Assembly: GCF_023921225.1 (NCBI RefSeq)
Contig: NZ_CP071527.1
Location: 3,134,082-3,198,081 of the forward strand
Origin: Legionella lytica
Lineage (GTDB): Bacteria > Pseudomonadota > Gammaproteobacteria > Legionellales > Legionellaceae
Reading direction: 5' to 3'
Length of the DNA stretch: 64,000 nt
Under the pieces are notes generated by a model. That model was not told where the DNA came from, ran no database searches, and saw only the letters and a list, made by a program, of their open reading frames with translations. The first letter of the stretch is position 1; every line of letters begins with the position of its first letter. Below are positions 46,352-56,200 of this stretch, one piece after another. The position numbers were made by a program, and so were the translations under genes.

Positions 46352-49300
46352 ATGAAACAAGAAGGGATGCATAAGCAGGATGGGCTGTGGGTTAGGTTTA
46401 TTGGGTTTATCGTTACAAAATTATGGTCGAAACAACAGACCATAAGACAATGCAATAATCACTATCTGTTCCGGACACTATTTTTTTGGGGACTATTTTG
46501 GGTAACAACCTCTTCAGTCTATGCCGCAAAACCCGTTTTCCTTGTTAAATCGATAACCAAAGCGCCTGCTATTTTGTATTTGGGCCAAACAGCTACTGCA
46601 AATTATTTAGTAACGAATAATACGCCTTATACTTTAAAAAATAATGGCTTGTCTCAGTTACCTGCAGGAATAAGCCACAGTGGCGGAAGTTGTCGTGCAA
46701 GTTTTGATTTGGCTCCCGGCCAAAGTTGCAGCATCCAATTAACCATCATTGCCGATAAGTTAAGTGGCGATGTTCATGGCGGGCCTATAGTCTGTAATAC
46801 CATAAACAACCCGGTTTATTGTGCTCGCCCTACGTCGCAAGATGGTTTGGAAATTAAAAAAATTAATACCCCGCCACCAACCAATCCTCCTAGCGTACCG
46901 CAGAATATTATGGCCAATATCAATATTGCTGCTGATGGCTCCTTATCGGCGCGAGTAACTTGGGATCCCCCGAAAAGTGATGGTGGTTTACCAATTGTTG
47001 GTTATTTAGTAACCGCTAATTCAAACTTGTTTGCTGCTTCGGGTAGTTGTTCCACGGATGCGACTCATCGCAATTGTGCTATTAATGGACTTAATCCAGG
47101 CACTAAGTATGTTTTTTCTGTTGCGGCAATCAATACTTCGGGTAAAGGTTTACCGGCTCCCTCTCCATCAGTCATAACCCCAACGGCACCCTATGCACCC
47201 ACCGTAGTGACCGCGGTGGCCAATGGAAATGGTACAGTTGACATCAATTGGACCGCCCCTAATGATGGCGGTGCAACAATTACAGGCTATACAGTAAGTT
47301 CATCTCCTGATAATGTAACCTGCTCTACCACTGGGGCAACAAGTTGTACTTATTCCACGCTGATTCCAGGTTCTAGTTATAGCTTTACAGTAAAAGCAAT
47401 CAATGTTATTGGGGTAAGCCCCGCATCCGATCCCAGCAATATTGTTAACATACCCGCAGTTCCTGGTGCGCCAACCTCGGTTGCCGCCACGGTTAGCGGC
47501 GATGGAGCGGGCACTATTTCGGTAACTATTAATTGGGTGGCTCCTATGCATGATGGAGGTACCGCAATCAGCGGTTATACCGTGACCCCATCGCCCTTAC
47601 CTTCCTCAGGAAGCACAACCTGCAATACGACCGGAGCTACTAGTTGTACGTTTACCAATTTAACTCAGGGCTCAACTTATAGTTTTGTGGTAACTGCTCA
47701 AAATTCGATGGGAAGTGGTATACCATCCAATTCCTCTAACACCATTAGGGTTCAAGATTCACAAACGATTAGCTTTACCTCAAGTGCGCCTTCAAATGCT
47801 GTGGTTGGCGGAAGCTCATATATCCCCAGTGCTACGGCATCATCTGGATTAACGGTGAGTTTTAGTGTTGATAGCACAAGTACCGGTATCTGTTCGTTGA
47901 GTGGAGGCGTTCTTACCTATCAAGCTGTTGGCACCTGTATCTTAAATGCCAATCAAATTGGGGATAATAATTACATTGCGGCGGCTCCAGTACAGCAAAC
48001 TATTGGCGTAGGTAAAGGCTCACAAACCATTAGTTATAGCAGTACAGCTCCCAGTAGTGCGGTGGTTGCTGGCACTACCTACACCCCCACGGCAACGGCT
48101 ACTTCCGGACTTACGGTAACACTCAGTGTGGATGCCGCCAGTAGCTCGGTGTGTTCGCTAAGTGCAGGTATTGTATCCTTTATTGGTGCGGGAACCTGTA
48201 CCTTAAATGCCAATCAGGCAGGTAATGCCAATTACAACGCAGCGACTCAAGTGCAACAAAGTTTTACTGTCGGCAAAGGCAGCCAAAGCATTAGCTATAC
48301 CAGTAGCGCTCCGGGTAGTGCGGTGGTTGCTGGCACCACCTACACACCCACGGCAACGGCTACCTCCGGACTTACGGTAACACTCAATGTGGATGCCGCC
48401 AGTAGTTCGGTGTGCTCACTAAGTGCTGGCATTGTATCCTTTATTGGTGCAGGCACCTGTACCTTAAATGCCAATCAGGCCGGCGATAGCAATTACAATG
48501 CAGCCCCCCAAGTCCAACAAAGTTTTAGCGTCGGTAAAGGCAGTCAAAGCATTAGTTATACCAGTACTGCACCAAGTAGTGCCGTGGTTTCAGGCAGCAC
48601 CTACACTCCCACGGCAACAGCCACCTCCGGCCTTACCGTAACACTCAGTGTGGATGCCGCCAGTAGTTCGGTGTGCTCACTAAGTGCTGGCATTGTATCC
48701 TTTATTGGTGCGGGCACCTGTACCTTAAATGCTAATCAGGCAGGTGATAGCAACTATAATGCAGCGACTCAGCTGCAACAAAGTTTTACCGTCGGTAAAG
48801 GCAGCCAAACCATTAGCTATACCAGCACCGCACCGAGTAGTGCGGTAGTTGCTGGCACCACCTACACTCCCACAGCAACGGCTACCTCCGGGCTTACAGT
48901 AGCCTTGACGGTAGATGCTGCCAGCAGTTCGGTATGTTCTATGAGCGCAGGCGTGGTGTCGTTTAATGCGGTGGGCACTTGTACATTAAATGCTAATCAG
49001 GCCGGGAATGCCAATTACAACGCAGCGACTCAAGTACAACAAAGTTTTACCGTAGGCAAAGGCAGTCAAAGCATTAGTTATACCAGTACCGCGCCAAGTA
49101 GTGCCGTGGTTGCAGGCACCACCTACACTCCCACGGCAACGGCTACCTCCGGACTTACGGTAACACTCAGTGTGGATGCCGCCAGTACCTCGGTGTGCTC
49201 ACTAAGTGCTGGCATTGTATCCTTTATTGGTGCGGGAACCTGTACTTTAAATGCCAATCAGGCAGGTAATGCCAATTACAACGCAGCGACTCAGCTGCAA

Positions 49301-51613
49301 CAAAGCTTTACTGTTGGCAAAGGCAGCCAAACCATTAGTTATACCAGTACAGCTCCCTCTCTGGCCCTGGTAGGTGGAGCCACTTATACGCCCACAGCAA
49401 CCGCCAGCTCTGGATTAGTGGTGGCTATTACTGTGGATGCGACAAGTAGCAGTGTTTGCTCGATTAGCGGTGGTGTCGTTTCTTTTAATGCCGTAGGCAC
49501 CTGTACCATAAATGCAAATCAAGCGGGTAATGCCAATTACAATGCAGCTACCCAGCTGCAACAAAGTTTTTCAGTCATCACCATTCCTGGGGCACCTACC
49601 GCTGTGACCGCTGTTGCTGGAAATGGTTTAGCTTTACTCAGTTGGACGGCACCGGCATCCACGGGAGGTTCCAGTATATCCAGTTATCAGGTAACGTCTT
49701 CCCCCGGCGGTTTTACTTGCAGTACTTCCGGCCTTGCTCGCTGTAAAGTCACAGGCCTTAGCAATGGTACCAGTTATACCTTTACCGTGACAGCAACCAA
49801 TAGCGCGGGAACAGGACCTGCTTCGGCGGCTTCTAATGCGATAATACCCATTCCGGATCCAACCACTACCCAATTGTATTCGTCACTAAATCCGGCAGCA
49901 ATCAGCGACTCAGTGACCTTGAGTGCTCAAGTAACCTCGGTGAATGGCTTTTTATCGGTGGGAACGGTAGATTTTTTCAGTGGTGGCGTTGCTATTAGTG
50001 GCTGTAGCGGTATTTCGGTCGTTTCCGGCTATGCGAATTGCAGTACCTCTTTTGCTAGTGCAGCTACCAATACGATAACAGCTACCTATAATGGCACGAC
50101 TGCTAATTCAGCGAGTACGTCCGCAGGGTTTAGCCAATACAGCGTGACATCCATCAGCCAAATCACGGTAAGCACCTCTCCTCGTCAAGTAACTGCTATT
50201 CCGGGTGATTCTCAAGTTGCAGTTCGCTGGCTGCCTCCATTTAATACTGGTGGACAAGTAATTACTGGTTATACGGTAACCTATGGTCCAACCACGGCCA
50301 GCCCTACATCATCCTCCTATCAAACCCTAGGCTGTTCCACTAGCGGTAATTTATCCTGTACCGTGACCGGTTTAACCAACGGAACTTCATATACTTTCCG
50401 CGTGCTTGCCGTAAATAGCAGTGGCAATGGAATCCCCTCTTATTCGAGCTCGGTAAAACCTGGAAGTGCAGTTATGGTTTCTCCTTCAACCTTGGCATTG
50501 TCGGGATTAGGCAGTGGTATTTATCGTGCCTTTACCTTAACGAATAACACCTTATTTCCGGTAACGATTACCCAAACACCGACAACCAGTGATTTTTCCC
50601 CCACGCTACCTACAGGTACTACCTTGTATACAACCACCTGTACTATTGATACGGTACTTAACCCTGGAGGTTCTTGTAGTGTGACCCTTAAGCCTGGTTC
50701 GGTGGCCTCAGCAATGTCTTCACCTAATACAGCTTCTGCTTGCACTGCCAATGTGGCGGGACGAACGGCACCAGCAGCCAATGTGATTCAAATGCAGACT
50801 GATGTCGGTACGATTAATGCTCAAGTTTTAGTATTAGGTTATGGATGCACCTATCAGTCCGGTTATGTCTTTTCTATTGATGATACCGTAGCGAATACTT
50901 TAAGTGTTGCAGGTAAAGTAGCGGCTACCGGCGATCAAGGTTCGATGAAGATTTGGGCTTCTAATGGAGCAGGAGGCGCACAATCTCAGATTAGTTATGA
51001 TACGATCCCAGGTATCGATCATAAATCAACGGGTGCTGCAGCTTCGCCTACCTATGCAGCGTTCGCCTCATTTTTCTCCTCCTATTATACCAATGCTAAC
51101 CCGTTTGCAGCGACTGCGTTTATTGCTTGTGAGGGAAAAATGGATGGGCAATGTAATACTTATAATATCCTGCTTTATTATAACCAGCTGAAGACTAACT
51201 ACAATAATGCAGGTTCTCCTAAATATACCGCTGGTGCAGGGCCAACGAATACGTCCTATTATGCTACTGGCTTATGTTCAACGACGATAAGTAATTACAA
51301 TGATTGGTATTTACCGGCTATTTGTGAAATGGGGTGGGATCAATATAATGTGGGCACTGGCTGTGGTTCCTCAGGGACACCTTTTATGCAAAATATAGAG
51401 ACGAATATAATCAAATATAATAGTTTGAATCTCTTGAATGCATTCTCTGCGAGTTATTATAGTTCCTCGGAATATGCAACCAGTGGTGGAAATAATCCGC
51501 GCACGCAAGCTTGCGGACAACAATTTGACCCAGATGATACTTATGTGGCGCAATCCCCTTATACTAAAAACAATCAAGCTTCTGTTCGTTGTGTGCGCTT
51601 ATTTACGCATTAG
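46352..51613 (+). CDS. Large secreted FN3/tandem-repeat protein with Lcl-like C-terminal domain
   Basis: 1753 residues; AGGA nine bases before the ATG. A signal-like hydrophobic stretch at about 37-57 precedes a domain at 60-165 like the one in the 596-residue Asp-box protein (YLVTNNTPYTLKNNG, CSIQLTI). Fibronectin-III domains lie at about 176-277, 280-366 and 370-466. Seven 87-residue repeats follow at about 468-1076 (AxxSYTSTAPSSAVVAGTTY, CTLNANQAGNANYN). Next are an FN3 domain, a bacterial Ig-like domain (DSVTLSAQVTSVNGFLSVGT) and another FN3 domain to about 1370. A Cys-bearing domain (FTLTNNTLFPVTITQTP) and a C-terminal DUF1566-type domain ending ASVRCVRLF complete it. In Legionella that last domain ends the collagen-like adhesin Lcl, so surface attachment is plausible but inferred. 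A beta-barrel gene follows. Confidence 0.82.
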   Translation: MKQEGMHKQDGLWVRFIGFIVTKLWSKQQTIRQCNNHYLFRTLFFWGLFWVTTSSVYAAKPVFLVKSITKAPAILYLGQTATANYLVTNNTPYTLKNNGLSQLPAGISHSGGSCRASFDLAPGQSCSIQLTIIADKLSGDVHGGPIVCNTINNPVYCARPTSQDGLEIKKINTPPPTNPPSVPQNIMANINIAADGSLSARVTWDPPKSDGGLPIVGYLVTANSNLFAASGSCSTDATHRNCAINGLNPGTKYVFSVAAINTSGKGLPAPSPSVITPTAPYAPTVVTAVANGNGTVDINWTAPNDGGATITGYTVSSSPDNVTCSTTGATSCTYSTLIPGSSYSFTVKAINVIGVSPASDPSNIVNIPAVPGAPTSVAATVSGDGAGTISVTINWVAPMHDGGTAISGYTVTPSPLPSSGSTTCNTTGATSCTFTNLTQGSTYSFVVTAQNSMGSGIPSNSSNTIRVQDSQTISFTSSAPSNAVVGGSSYIPSATASSGLTVSFSVDSTSTGICSLSGGVLTYQAVGTCILNANQIGDNNYIAAAPVQQTIGVGKGSQTISYSSTAPSSAVVAGTTYTPTATATSGLTVTLSVDAASSSVCSLSAGIVSFIGAGTCTLNANQAGNANYNAATQVQQSFTVGKGSQSISYTSSAPGSAVVAGTTYTPTATATSGLTVTLNVDAASSSVCSLSAGIVSFIGAGTCTLNANQAGDSNYNAAPQVQQSFSVGKGSQSISYTSTAPSSAVVSGSTYTPTATATSGLTVTLSVDAASSSVCSLSAGIVSFIGAGTCTLNANQAGDSNYNAATQLQQSFTVGKGSQTISYTSTAPSSAVVAGTTYTPTATATSGLTVALTVDAASSSVCSMSAGVVSFNAVGTCTLNANQAGNANYNAATQVQQSFTVGKGSQSISYTSTAPSSAVVAGTTYTPTATATSGLTVTLSVDAASTSVCSLSAGIVSFIGAGTCTLNANQAGNANYNAATQLQQSFTVGKGSQTISYTSTAPSLALVGGATYTPTATASSGLVVAITVDATSSSVCSISGGVVSFNAVGTCTINANQAGNANYNAATQLQQSFSVITIPGAPTAVTAVAGNGLALLSWTAPASTGGSSISSYQVTSSPGGFTCSTSGLARCKVTGLSNGTSYTFTVTATNSAGTGPASAASNAIIPIPDPTTTQLYSSLNPAAISDSVTLSAQVTSVNGFLSVGTVDFFSGGVAISGCSGISVVSGYANCSTSFASAATNTITATYNGTTANSASTSAGFSQYSVTSISQITVSTSPRQVTAIPGDSQVAVRWLPPFNTGGQVITGYTVTYGPTTASPTSSSYQTLGCSTSGNLSCTVTGLTNGTSYTFRVLAVNSSGNGIPSYSSSVKPGSAVMVSPSTLALSGLGSGIYRAFTLTNNTLFPVTITQTPTTSDFSPTLPTGTTLYTTTCTIDTVLNPGGSCSVTLKPGSVASAMSSPNTASACTANVAGRTAPAANVIQMQTDVGTINAQVLVLGYGCTYQSGYVFSIDDTVANTLSVAGKVAATGDQGSMKIWASNGAGGAQSQISYDTIPGIDHKSTGAAASPTYAAFASFFSSYYTNANPFAATAFIACEGKMDGQCNTYNILLYYNQLKTNYNNAGSPKYTAGAGPTNTSYYATGLCSTTISNYNDWYLPAICEMGWDQYNVGTGCGSSGTPFMQNIETNIIKYNSLNLLNAFSASYYSSSEYATSGGNNPRTQACGQQFDPDDTYVAQSPYTKNNQASVRCVRLFTH
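47753..49579 (+). repeat. Seven tandem 261-bp in-frame repeats
   Basis: Units begin at 47753, 48014, 48275, 48536, 48797, 49058 and 49319, each exactly 261 bases (87 codons). Units two to six are nearly identical at DNA level, while the first and last are more divergent. The pattern implies recent expansion by recombination or slippage and predicts length variation among strains. Confidence 0.93.
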
Positions 51614-51857
51614 TTATGCACAGTGGAATAAATGCTAGAAGATAGAGTTTCGTTATTAGAGGGATGGGATGACCATCATTAGCCTGAGCGAAATTCTACT
51701 TGAATAATTACAGCCTTTTTTCTTTATTGGCCAGGCTTAATTATATTAATAATTTTTATTAATCATTATAATGCATTGTTTAGAAGGAAGACTTTCTGAT
51801 TCGAGTAACGAAATTTTTTATTTAAGTTTAATTGATGAATGGTAAAGGATATTGTAC

Positions 51858-52607
51858 ATGCAAGTTAAATCTAATGTCTTAGGCTTGATGATGTTAGCGG
51901 GTTATGCCCAAGGCTTCGCTGGGACTATGGCAACTCAACCGCCAAATCGCGCATATCGTCCTTATGCAGTATTTACTGCAGCAGCTGATTTTACGCGCGT
52001 GGGACGTGCACAAACACTCACCTTGCTTCCACCGTTCGATAATTATTATACGAAGCATTCTTCTTATGCCAGCAGCGCTGACTTGGGTTTTGGTATAGGG
52101 CTTGAAGGACGTGCCTTGCCATTTTTATCTTGGCAGGCCGGGGTTTCGGGATATTGGAATACGCCCCTTAATCGTGAAGGGGATGTATGGCAATTTGGTT
52201 TACCTGAATTCAATAATTTCCATTACCATTATAAAATTCAATCGTCACGCGTTATGGCTATAGCGAAGCTACTAACTAACTATCGTGAACTTCTTCATCC
52301 TTATATTTCTGGAGAGTTAGGTGCGGCATTTAATCGCTCCCGTTCTTATTACGAAAAGCCTCTAATTGAGGAAGCGGTGGCAATGTCGCCCTTTAGCGAC
52401 CATACCCAAAGTTCTTTTGCTTGGGGCGTTGGTGCAGGAATAGATGTTGATGTGGGAGCACATTTGCGTTTAGGACTAGGCTACCAGTTTGCCGATTTAG
52501 GACGAGCTAAATTGGGTTTAAGCCCCGCAGAAGAAACTAAAGAAACATTAAGTAATCCTAATTTATATACCCATCAGGCGCGTTTTCAATTAACGGCGGT
52601 ACTTTAA
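51858..52607 (+). CDS. Outer-membrane beta-barrel protein (second copy type)
   Basis: 249 residues from the ATG at 51858, with AAAGGA eight bases upstream; the TTG at 51852 is not needed. A signal peptide (VLGLMMLAGYAQGFA) precedes strands such as RPYAVFTAAADFTRVG, LGFGIGLEGRALPFLSWQAG, LHPYISGELGAAFNRS and FAWGVGAGIDVDVGAHLRLG, ending QFADLG and ARFQLTAVL. It is related to the barrel protein at 20010-20789 by these landmarks. It sits about 245 bases after the large FN3/Lcl-like gene on the same strand and is followed by a strong terminator hairpin. Confidence 0.82.
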   Translation: MQVKSNVLGLMMLAGYAQGFAGTMATQPPNRAYRPYAVFTAAADFTRVGRAQTLTLLPPFDNYYTKHSSYASSADLGFGIGLEGRALPFLSWQAGVSGYWNTPLNREGDVWQFGLPEFNNFHYHYKIQSSRVMAIAKLLTNYRELLHPYISGELGAAFNRSRSYYEKPLIEEAVAMSPFSDHTQSSFAWGVGAGIDVDVGAHLRLGLGYQFADLGRAKLGLSPAEETKETLSNPNLYTHQARFQLTAVL

Positions 52608-52649
52608 GCTTTATCAGACAATATGTAATTTTGAGAGATAGCAAGGAAA

Positions 52650-52686
52650 CCCGTATTAGAACTTGGTCTAATACGGGCTTTGATTT
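52650..52686. terminator. Bidirectional terminator
   Basis: CCCGTATTAGA (52650-52660) and TCTAATACGGG (52667-52677) form a perfect 11-base-pair stem with a 6-base loop, followed by CTTTGATTT. It lies between the convergent barrel and LRR genes. Confidence 0.85.
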
Positions 52687-52688
52687 AT

Positions 52689-54296
52689 CTACGATCTTGA
52701 TGGTTCCGCAACAACGCTCGCATTCGTTATTGGGTTTTCTTTCTTAGACTTTGCAGCAGTGCTTGCAAACATACTTTGTGTACTCACCTTAGTTTCTAGA
52801 TGAGCCACCTGTTTCAGCACACGACCTTTCTCATGCGGAACATCAGATGACTTAGTTCCTTCTAATTGCTTAATCGTAGCAGTTGCCCTAGCAAGTTGCG
52901 TTTCTAAATCTTTCACTCGAGCTTTTAATGTTTTAATTTGTGCTCTTTTTGAAGGTTTCGCTTCAATTTCTATAACTTCGGCCTCTGAAGCGCTAGATGA
53001 TGCCACAGCTTGAGCCGCCACTGCAGTTTTCCTAGCTTCTTCTTTCCGCTGTGCTAATACGTCTATTAACTCAGCACAAGGTATTCCATTAATAGAACAT
53101 AATTTTCTTGATGAGCCTTCAATAGGAATAAAACGTGACAACATTTCATCAGTTAAACCTGTGCTACTCAAATTAATATGAGTTAATTCTCTTGCTTGAG
53201 AAACTGATACAAGTAAATCTTCCAGCTTCGCGTTTTCTGCCGCAATCGTTTTATTTGCTCTGGGAGCTTTTTGAGATTTTGCACTGAGAATGGAAAAAAG
53301 AGGATTAGTACTTGCATTTAAAGCTTTCAGATTGTTGCTGGTTAATAAATCGTCTACTCCAACTTGAGTCAATTGGTTATTCGCTATCTCTAAATGCGTT
53401 AAATTAGGAAATAAAGCAATTAAAGAGGGAACATTATCGTCCTTAAGCTGGCAAAAATTAAGTTTCACCCTTTTAATTTGTTCTAAGCTACGTGACTCAG
53501 AGTCTTTGTCATACAGTTTAAGTGCTGGATTATAGCTGAGATTTATCGTACGTAGTTTTTTCATTGCCGCTAAAGAATCAAAAACATGAGGCGATATTTT
53601 GCAACCCTCTATATTCAATGTGTGCAAAATAGGACATTCCAACTCACCTACCCCATAATCACCAACTTGATTATTTTGTCCCAAATCTAAAACTTCTAAC
53701 AAGCTCATTCCTTTTAAGGAGTGGATTCCTATAGAACTTAATTTATTTTCATGTAAATGAAGTTGTTTTAGTGTTTTTAAGTGAGAACCATTTCTCATTA
53801 AAAAAATTAAATCGTCATCATTAATTTTACATCTATTTAAAGAAAGAATTTCCAACTTCTTGGCATAGGTTGAAAAACGAAGCAGGGCTGCTTTTACATT
53901 AAGATGAGGATTATCATCTAAATAAAGAGCTTTTAGATCTTTGTTAAATGCAGGTCTCTTTCCTAAGCAATTACTCTTTAATGAAAGACTTGTAACATGC
54001 TCTAATTCAACTAAGTGGCGCGATGTGTGATCGTCGGTGAGTCGACAGTTATCTAAACGTAATGTTTTGATGTTTGGAAGTTTATTCAAAGCTTTAACTA
54101 AAGCCTCTATATCTTCATTCACGAGATTGGAACCACTTAAATCCAATTCTGAAATATTTTTACTTCCTTCATTATTCTCATCATTAAGTGCTGCTAATAA
54201 TTTTTTTACATTACCATTTTGTTTTAGGCTAAGCTGCACCGTTTCCAAAGAAGAACTATCTTGTTTTATCTGTTTTAGAAAAGCTTTTAATTTCAT
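52689..54296 (-). CDS. Leucine-rich-repeat protein, candidate Dot/Icm effector
   Basis: 535 residues; GAGG just before the ATG. No signal peptide. Residues about 20-400 are LRRs of the ribonuclease-inhibitor-like type: SELDLSGSNLVNEDIEALVK, IKTLRLDNCRLTDDHT, LKTLKQLHLHENKLSSIGI, LTHLEIANNQLTQVGVDDLL, ELTHINLSSTGLTDEMLSRF. About 405-445 is Ala/Ser-rich, and 445-490 is coiled coil (AQIKTLKARVKDLETQLARA). The C-terminal 35 residues are polar (KKENPITNASVVAEPSRS). LRR proteins of this kind in Legionella are often injected into host cells, where LRRs bind host proteins; that is inferred here. No catalytic domain is visible. Confidence 0.78.
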   Translation of the reverse strand: MKLKAFLKQIKQDSSSLETVQLSLKQNGNVKKLLAALNDENNEGSKNISELDLSGSNLVNEDIEALVKALNKLPNIKTLRLDNCRLTDDHTSRHLVELEHVTSLSLKSNCLGKRPAFNKDLKALYLDDNPHLNVKAALLRFSTYAKKLEILSLNRCKINDDDLIFLMRNGSHLKTLKQLHLHENKLSSIGIHSLKGMSLLEVLDLGQNNQVGDYGVGELECPILHTLNIEGCKISPHVFDSLAAMKKLRTINLSYNPALKLYDKDSESRSLEQIKRVKLNFCQLKDDNVPSLIALFPNLTHLEIANNQLTQVGVDDLLTSNNLKALNASTNPLFSILSAKSQKAPRANKTIAAENAKLEDLLVSVSQARELTHINLSSTGLTDEMLSRFIPIEGSSRKLCSINGIPCAELIDVLAQRKEEARKTAVAAQAVASSSASEAEVIEIEAKPSKRAQIKTLKARVKDLETQLARATATIKQLEGTKSSDVPHEKGRVLKQVAHLETKVSTQSMFASTAAKSKKENPITNASVVAEPSRS

Positions 54297-54493
54297 AATA
54301 ACCTCATTTAATTAAAAATGATCCGGGCAACTACAGGGTTGGGCTCGCCTCATATGCTGGAACGGGGATATTATAAAGGACAATAATAGATCAAACAAGA
54401 TTATTTTTGCCCATCTGGATTTGATAAATAGCTCAATAGAGATAGCGTGGAAGGAGAGAGCCTCCATCCATATTACTTATTTGCTTCAGTTTA

Positions 54494-56014
54494 TTACATA
54501 CCAAAAGCTAATTCTTGTATTTCCTGATTACGTACATGTTGATCATGTGAATGCAACAGTTCATATCCTAAATAAGCTGCCGTTAAAATTACTGCCGCAG
54601 GCCAATAAAGAGCAAAGGTAGTGATTAACACAGAAGGTATTATCACATTTTTTGCCATGGTAAAGATAAAATCACTACGTGCCACATCAAATTCTTTCTG
54701 GGCAAGTTCTAAGCCTGTATTATAAAGTTCTGCATCAGCTAAACGTAAGCTTTTTTCTTGATACTTGCCATAACAGCCTGTAGATAAATACATAGCAATA
54801 GCGACTGAACAGGCAAAATAACTGGCAATAATAATACCCGGGGGACTAAAAATTAAGGTAGAAGAAAATCCAAACATTAGCAACGATGCTGCAGAAGCAA
54901 CAAAATAAAGTTTTCCTTCTTTAGTTTGCCAGTCGATTTCTAATTCTTGGAGTTGTTTTGTTAATATATTTGCATGCTGTAAACGTTGTTCGCTGCTTAA
55001 ATCAGCTCGATAATCATCCGATTTAGGATTTAGGTAACTATCTCGTTCCAATGAGTATTGCGCTTTTTTAACTAAATATTCTTGTTTAAATAAATAAGAG
55101 CGATATAAAGTCATGCACACATCAAAGCCTAAAAATACCGCAATTATTCCCCCAGCTACTGGACCTGGAATATTGGTAATATGGTTAAAATTAGTTAAAA
55201 AGTTAACCGTTGCCCACACTAAGTCGTTACCAAAGTTCCAATGACGCTTATATAACTCATAACTAAAACGTTCACCCCAGCTTGAGTTTTTCTCTTCAAC
55301 AGTAGTAGGAAATAAGGTATGACGAATTAAGGTTCCAGCATCAATCATAAAACGAGCTAAAAAGAAGCCAACGCTTAAATAATTAAGAATGCCATTGGGA
55401 GCTTGGAATACAGAAATGATATTATCTACATCGGTGTGCGTTCCCAAAATAGCGTCCAATTGCTCAATAAATTGCAATTCTTTGGCAAATTTTAAGCCAT
55501 TAACTAAAGTCAGTCGAGTAAAGGTCCAATACAAACGGCAGACGTTGGCATAAGCCACATAGTCTCGTAATTGTGAAGAATGAGCAGGGGCCTTTTTTAA
55601 ATTATTTAAACTACCAGTAAAGTTATCCAAGAGTGCTTGGGCAAAAGCGGTCTTCGACGGAGCATCCTCTGGCTCCTTCATGATGCGTTTTCTTATTTGT
55701 ACTTTTAGATCGATGTAATCCTTTTCCTTAGACTTATTTGAATAAGCCTTATAGAAAGATTCCAGTACCGAAGCACAATAATAACAATACATCCAAAACT
55801 CTTTACTGTCTTCATCGTTCTGTTTTTGCAGTACCGCAAATAGTTGGGTAAATTCTGCCTCCAGATCGATTTGAGTTGCCAATAAATCACTATAAGAATG
55901 ATTTTTAGCAAGCGCCTCTACCTGTCCAAAGTCTGATTGCAGGGTGTCAGATTCTCGAAGCTGCCTAAAGAAATTATTTTTATCATTGATAAAAGCTGCA
56001 TTTGAGTAACCCAT
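54494..56014 (-). CDS. Multi-span membrane protein of unknown function
   Basis: 506 residues from the ATG at 56014, with GAGG eight bases upstream; an in-frame GTG at 56020 is less likely. The first 190 residues are soluble and helical, with a Tyr/Cys-rich WMYCYYCASVLESFYKAYSN. Hydrophobic segments lie at about 200-225 (LNYLSVGFFLARFMIDAGTL), 288-312 (GPVAGGIIAVFLGFDVCMTL), a long pair at 365-412 (VASAASLLMFGFSSTLIF; IIIASYFACSVAIAMYLSTG) and a pair at 460-485. The C-terminus is polar and acidic (HVRNQEIQELAFGM). I do not recognise a family. In this genome type such proteins are sometimes membrane-inserting effectors, but nothing here proves it. Confidence 0.62.
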   Translation of the reverse strand: MGYSNAAFINDKNNFFRQLRESDTLQSDFGQVEALAKNHSYSDLLATQIDLEAEFTQLFAVLQKQNDEDSKEFWMYCYYCASVLESFYKAYSNKSKEKDYIDLKVQIRKRIMKEPEDAPSKTAFAQALLDNFTGSLNNLKKAPAHSSQLRDYVAYANVCRLYWTFTRLTLVNGLKFAKELQFIEQLDAILGTHTDVDNIISVFQAPNGILNYLSVGFFLARFMIDAGTLIRHTLFPTTVEEKNSSWGERFSYELYKRHWNFGNDLVWATVNFLTNFNHITNIPGPVAGGIIAVFLGFDVCMTLYRSYLFKQEYLVKKAQYSLERDSYLNPKSDDYRADLSSEQRLQHANILTKQLQELEIDWQTKEGKLYFVASAASLLMFGFSSTLIFSPPGIIIASYFACSVAIAMYLSTGCYGKYQEKSLRLADAELYNTGLELAQKEFDVARSDFIFTMAKNVIIPSVLITTFALYWPAAVILTAAYLGYELLHSHDQHVRNQEIQELAFGM

Positions 56015-56164
56015 AATCACAACCTCGCAAAAAAAAGACAGAAAGATTTACTAAGTTATCATTAGCCTTTTATTTTGACAAGCTTTTTTGTGTTTTTTTT
56101 ACACACAATGTAACAATAAATAATTGGTTGTTTATTTAGCAAATAGGAAGGTTTTTATAAGGAA

Positions 56165-56188
56165 AGCCTGGTTGCACGCAACCAGGCT
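56165..56188. repeat. REP-like palindrome
   Basis: AGCCTGGTTGC-AC-GCAACCAGGCT is a perfect 11-base-pair hairpin just downstream of the amine oxidoreductase stop; a partial copy lies near 13428. On the - strand it is followed by TTTCC, so it may also act as a terminator. Confidence 0.65.
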
Positions 56189-56200
56189 ACGGCTGTCTAA

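Noticed and set aside
46186..46455. A - strand ORF of 89 codons upstream of the large FN3 protein
   Set aside because: It covers the start region of the strongly supported + strand gene and has no protein-like features.
47753..49579. Possibility that regular repeats are a CRISPR array
   Set aside because: The repeats are 261 bases, contiguous with no spacers, and translate in one frame as protein domains.
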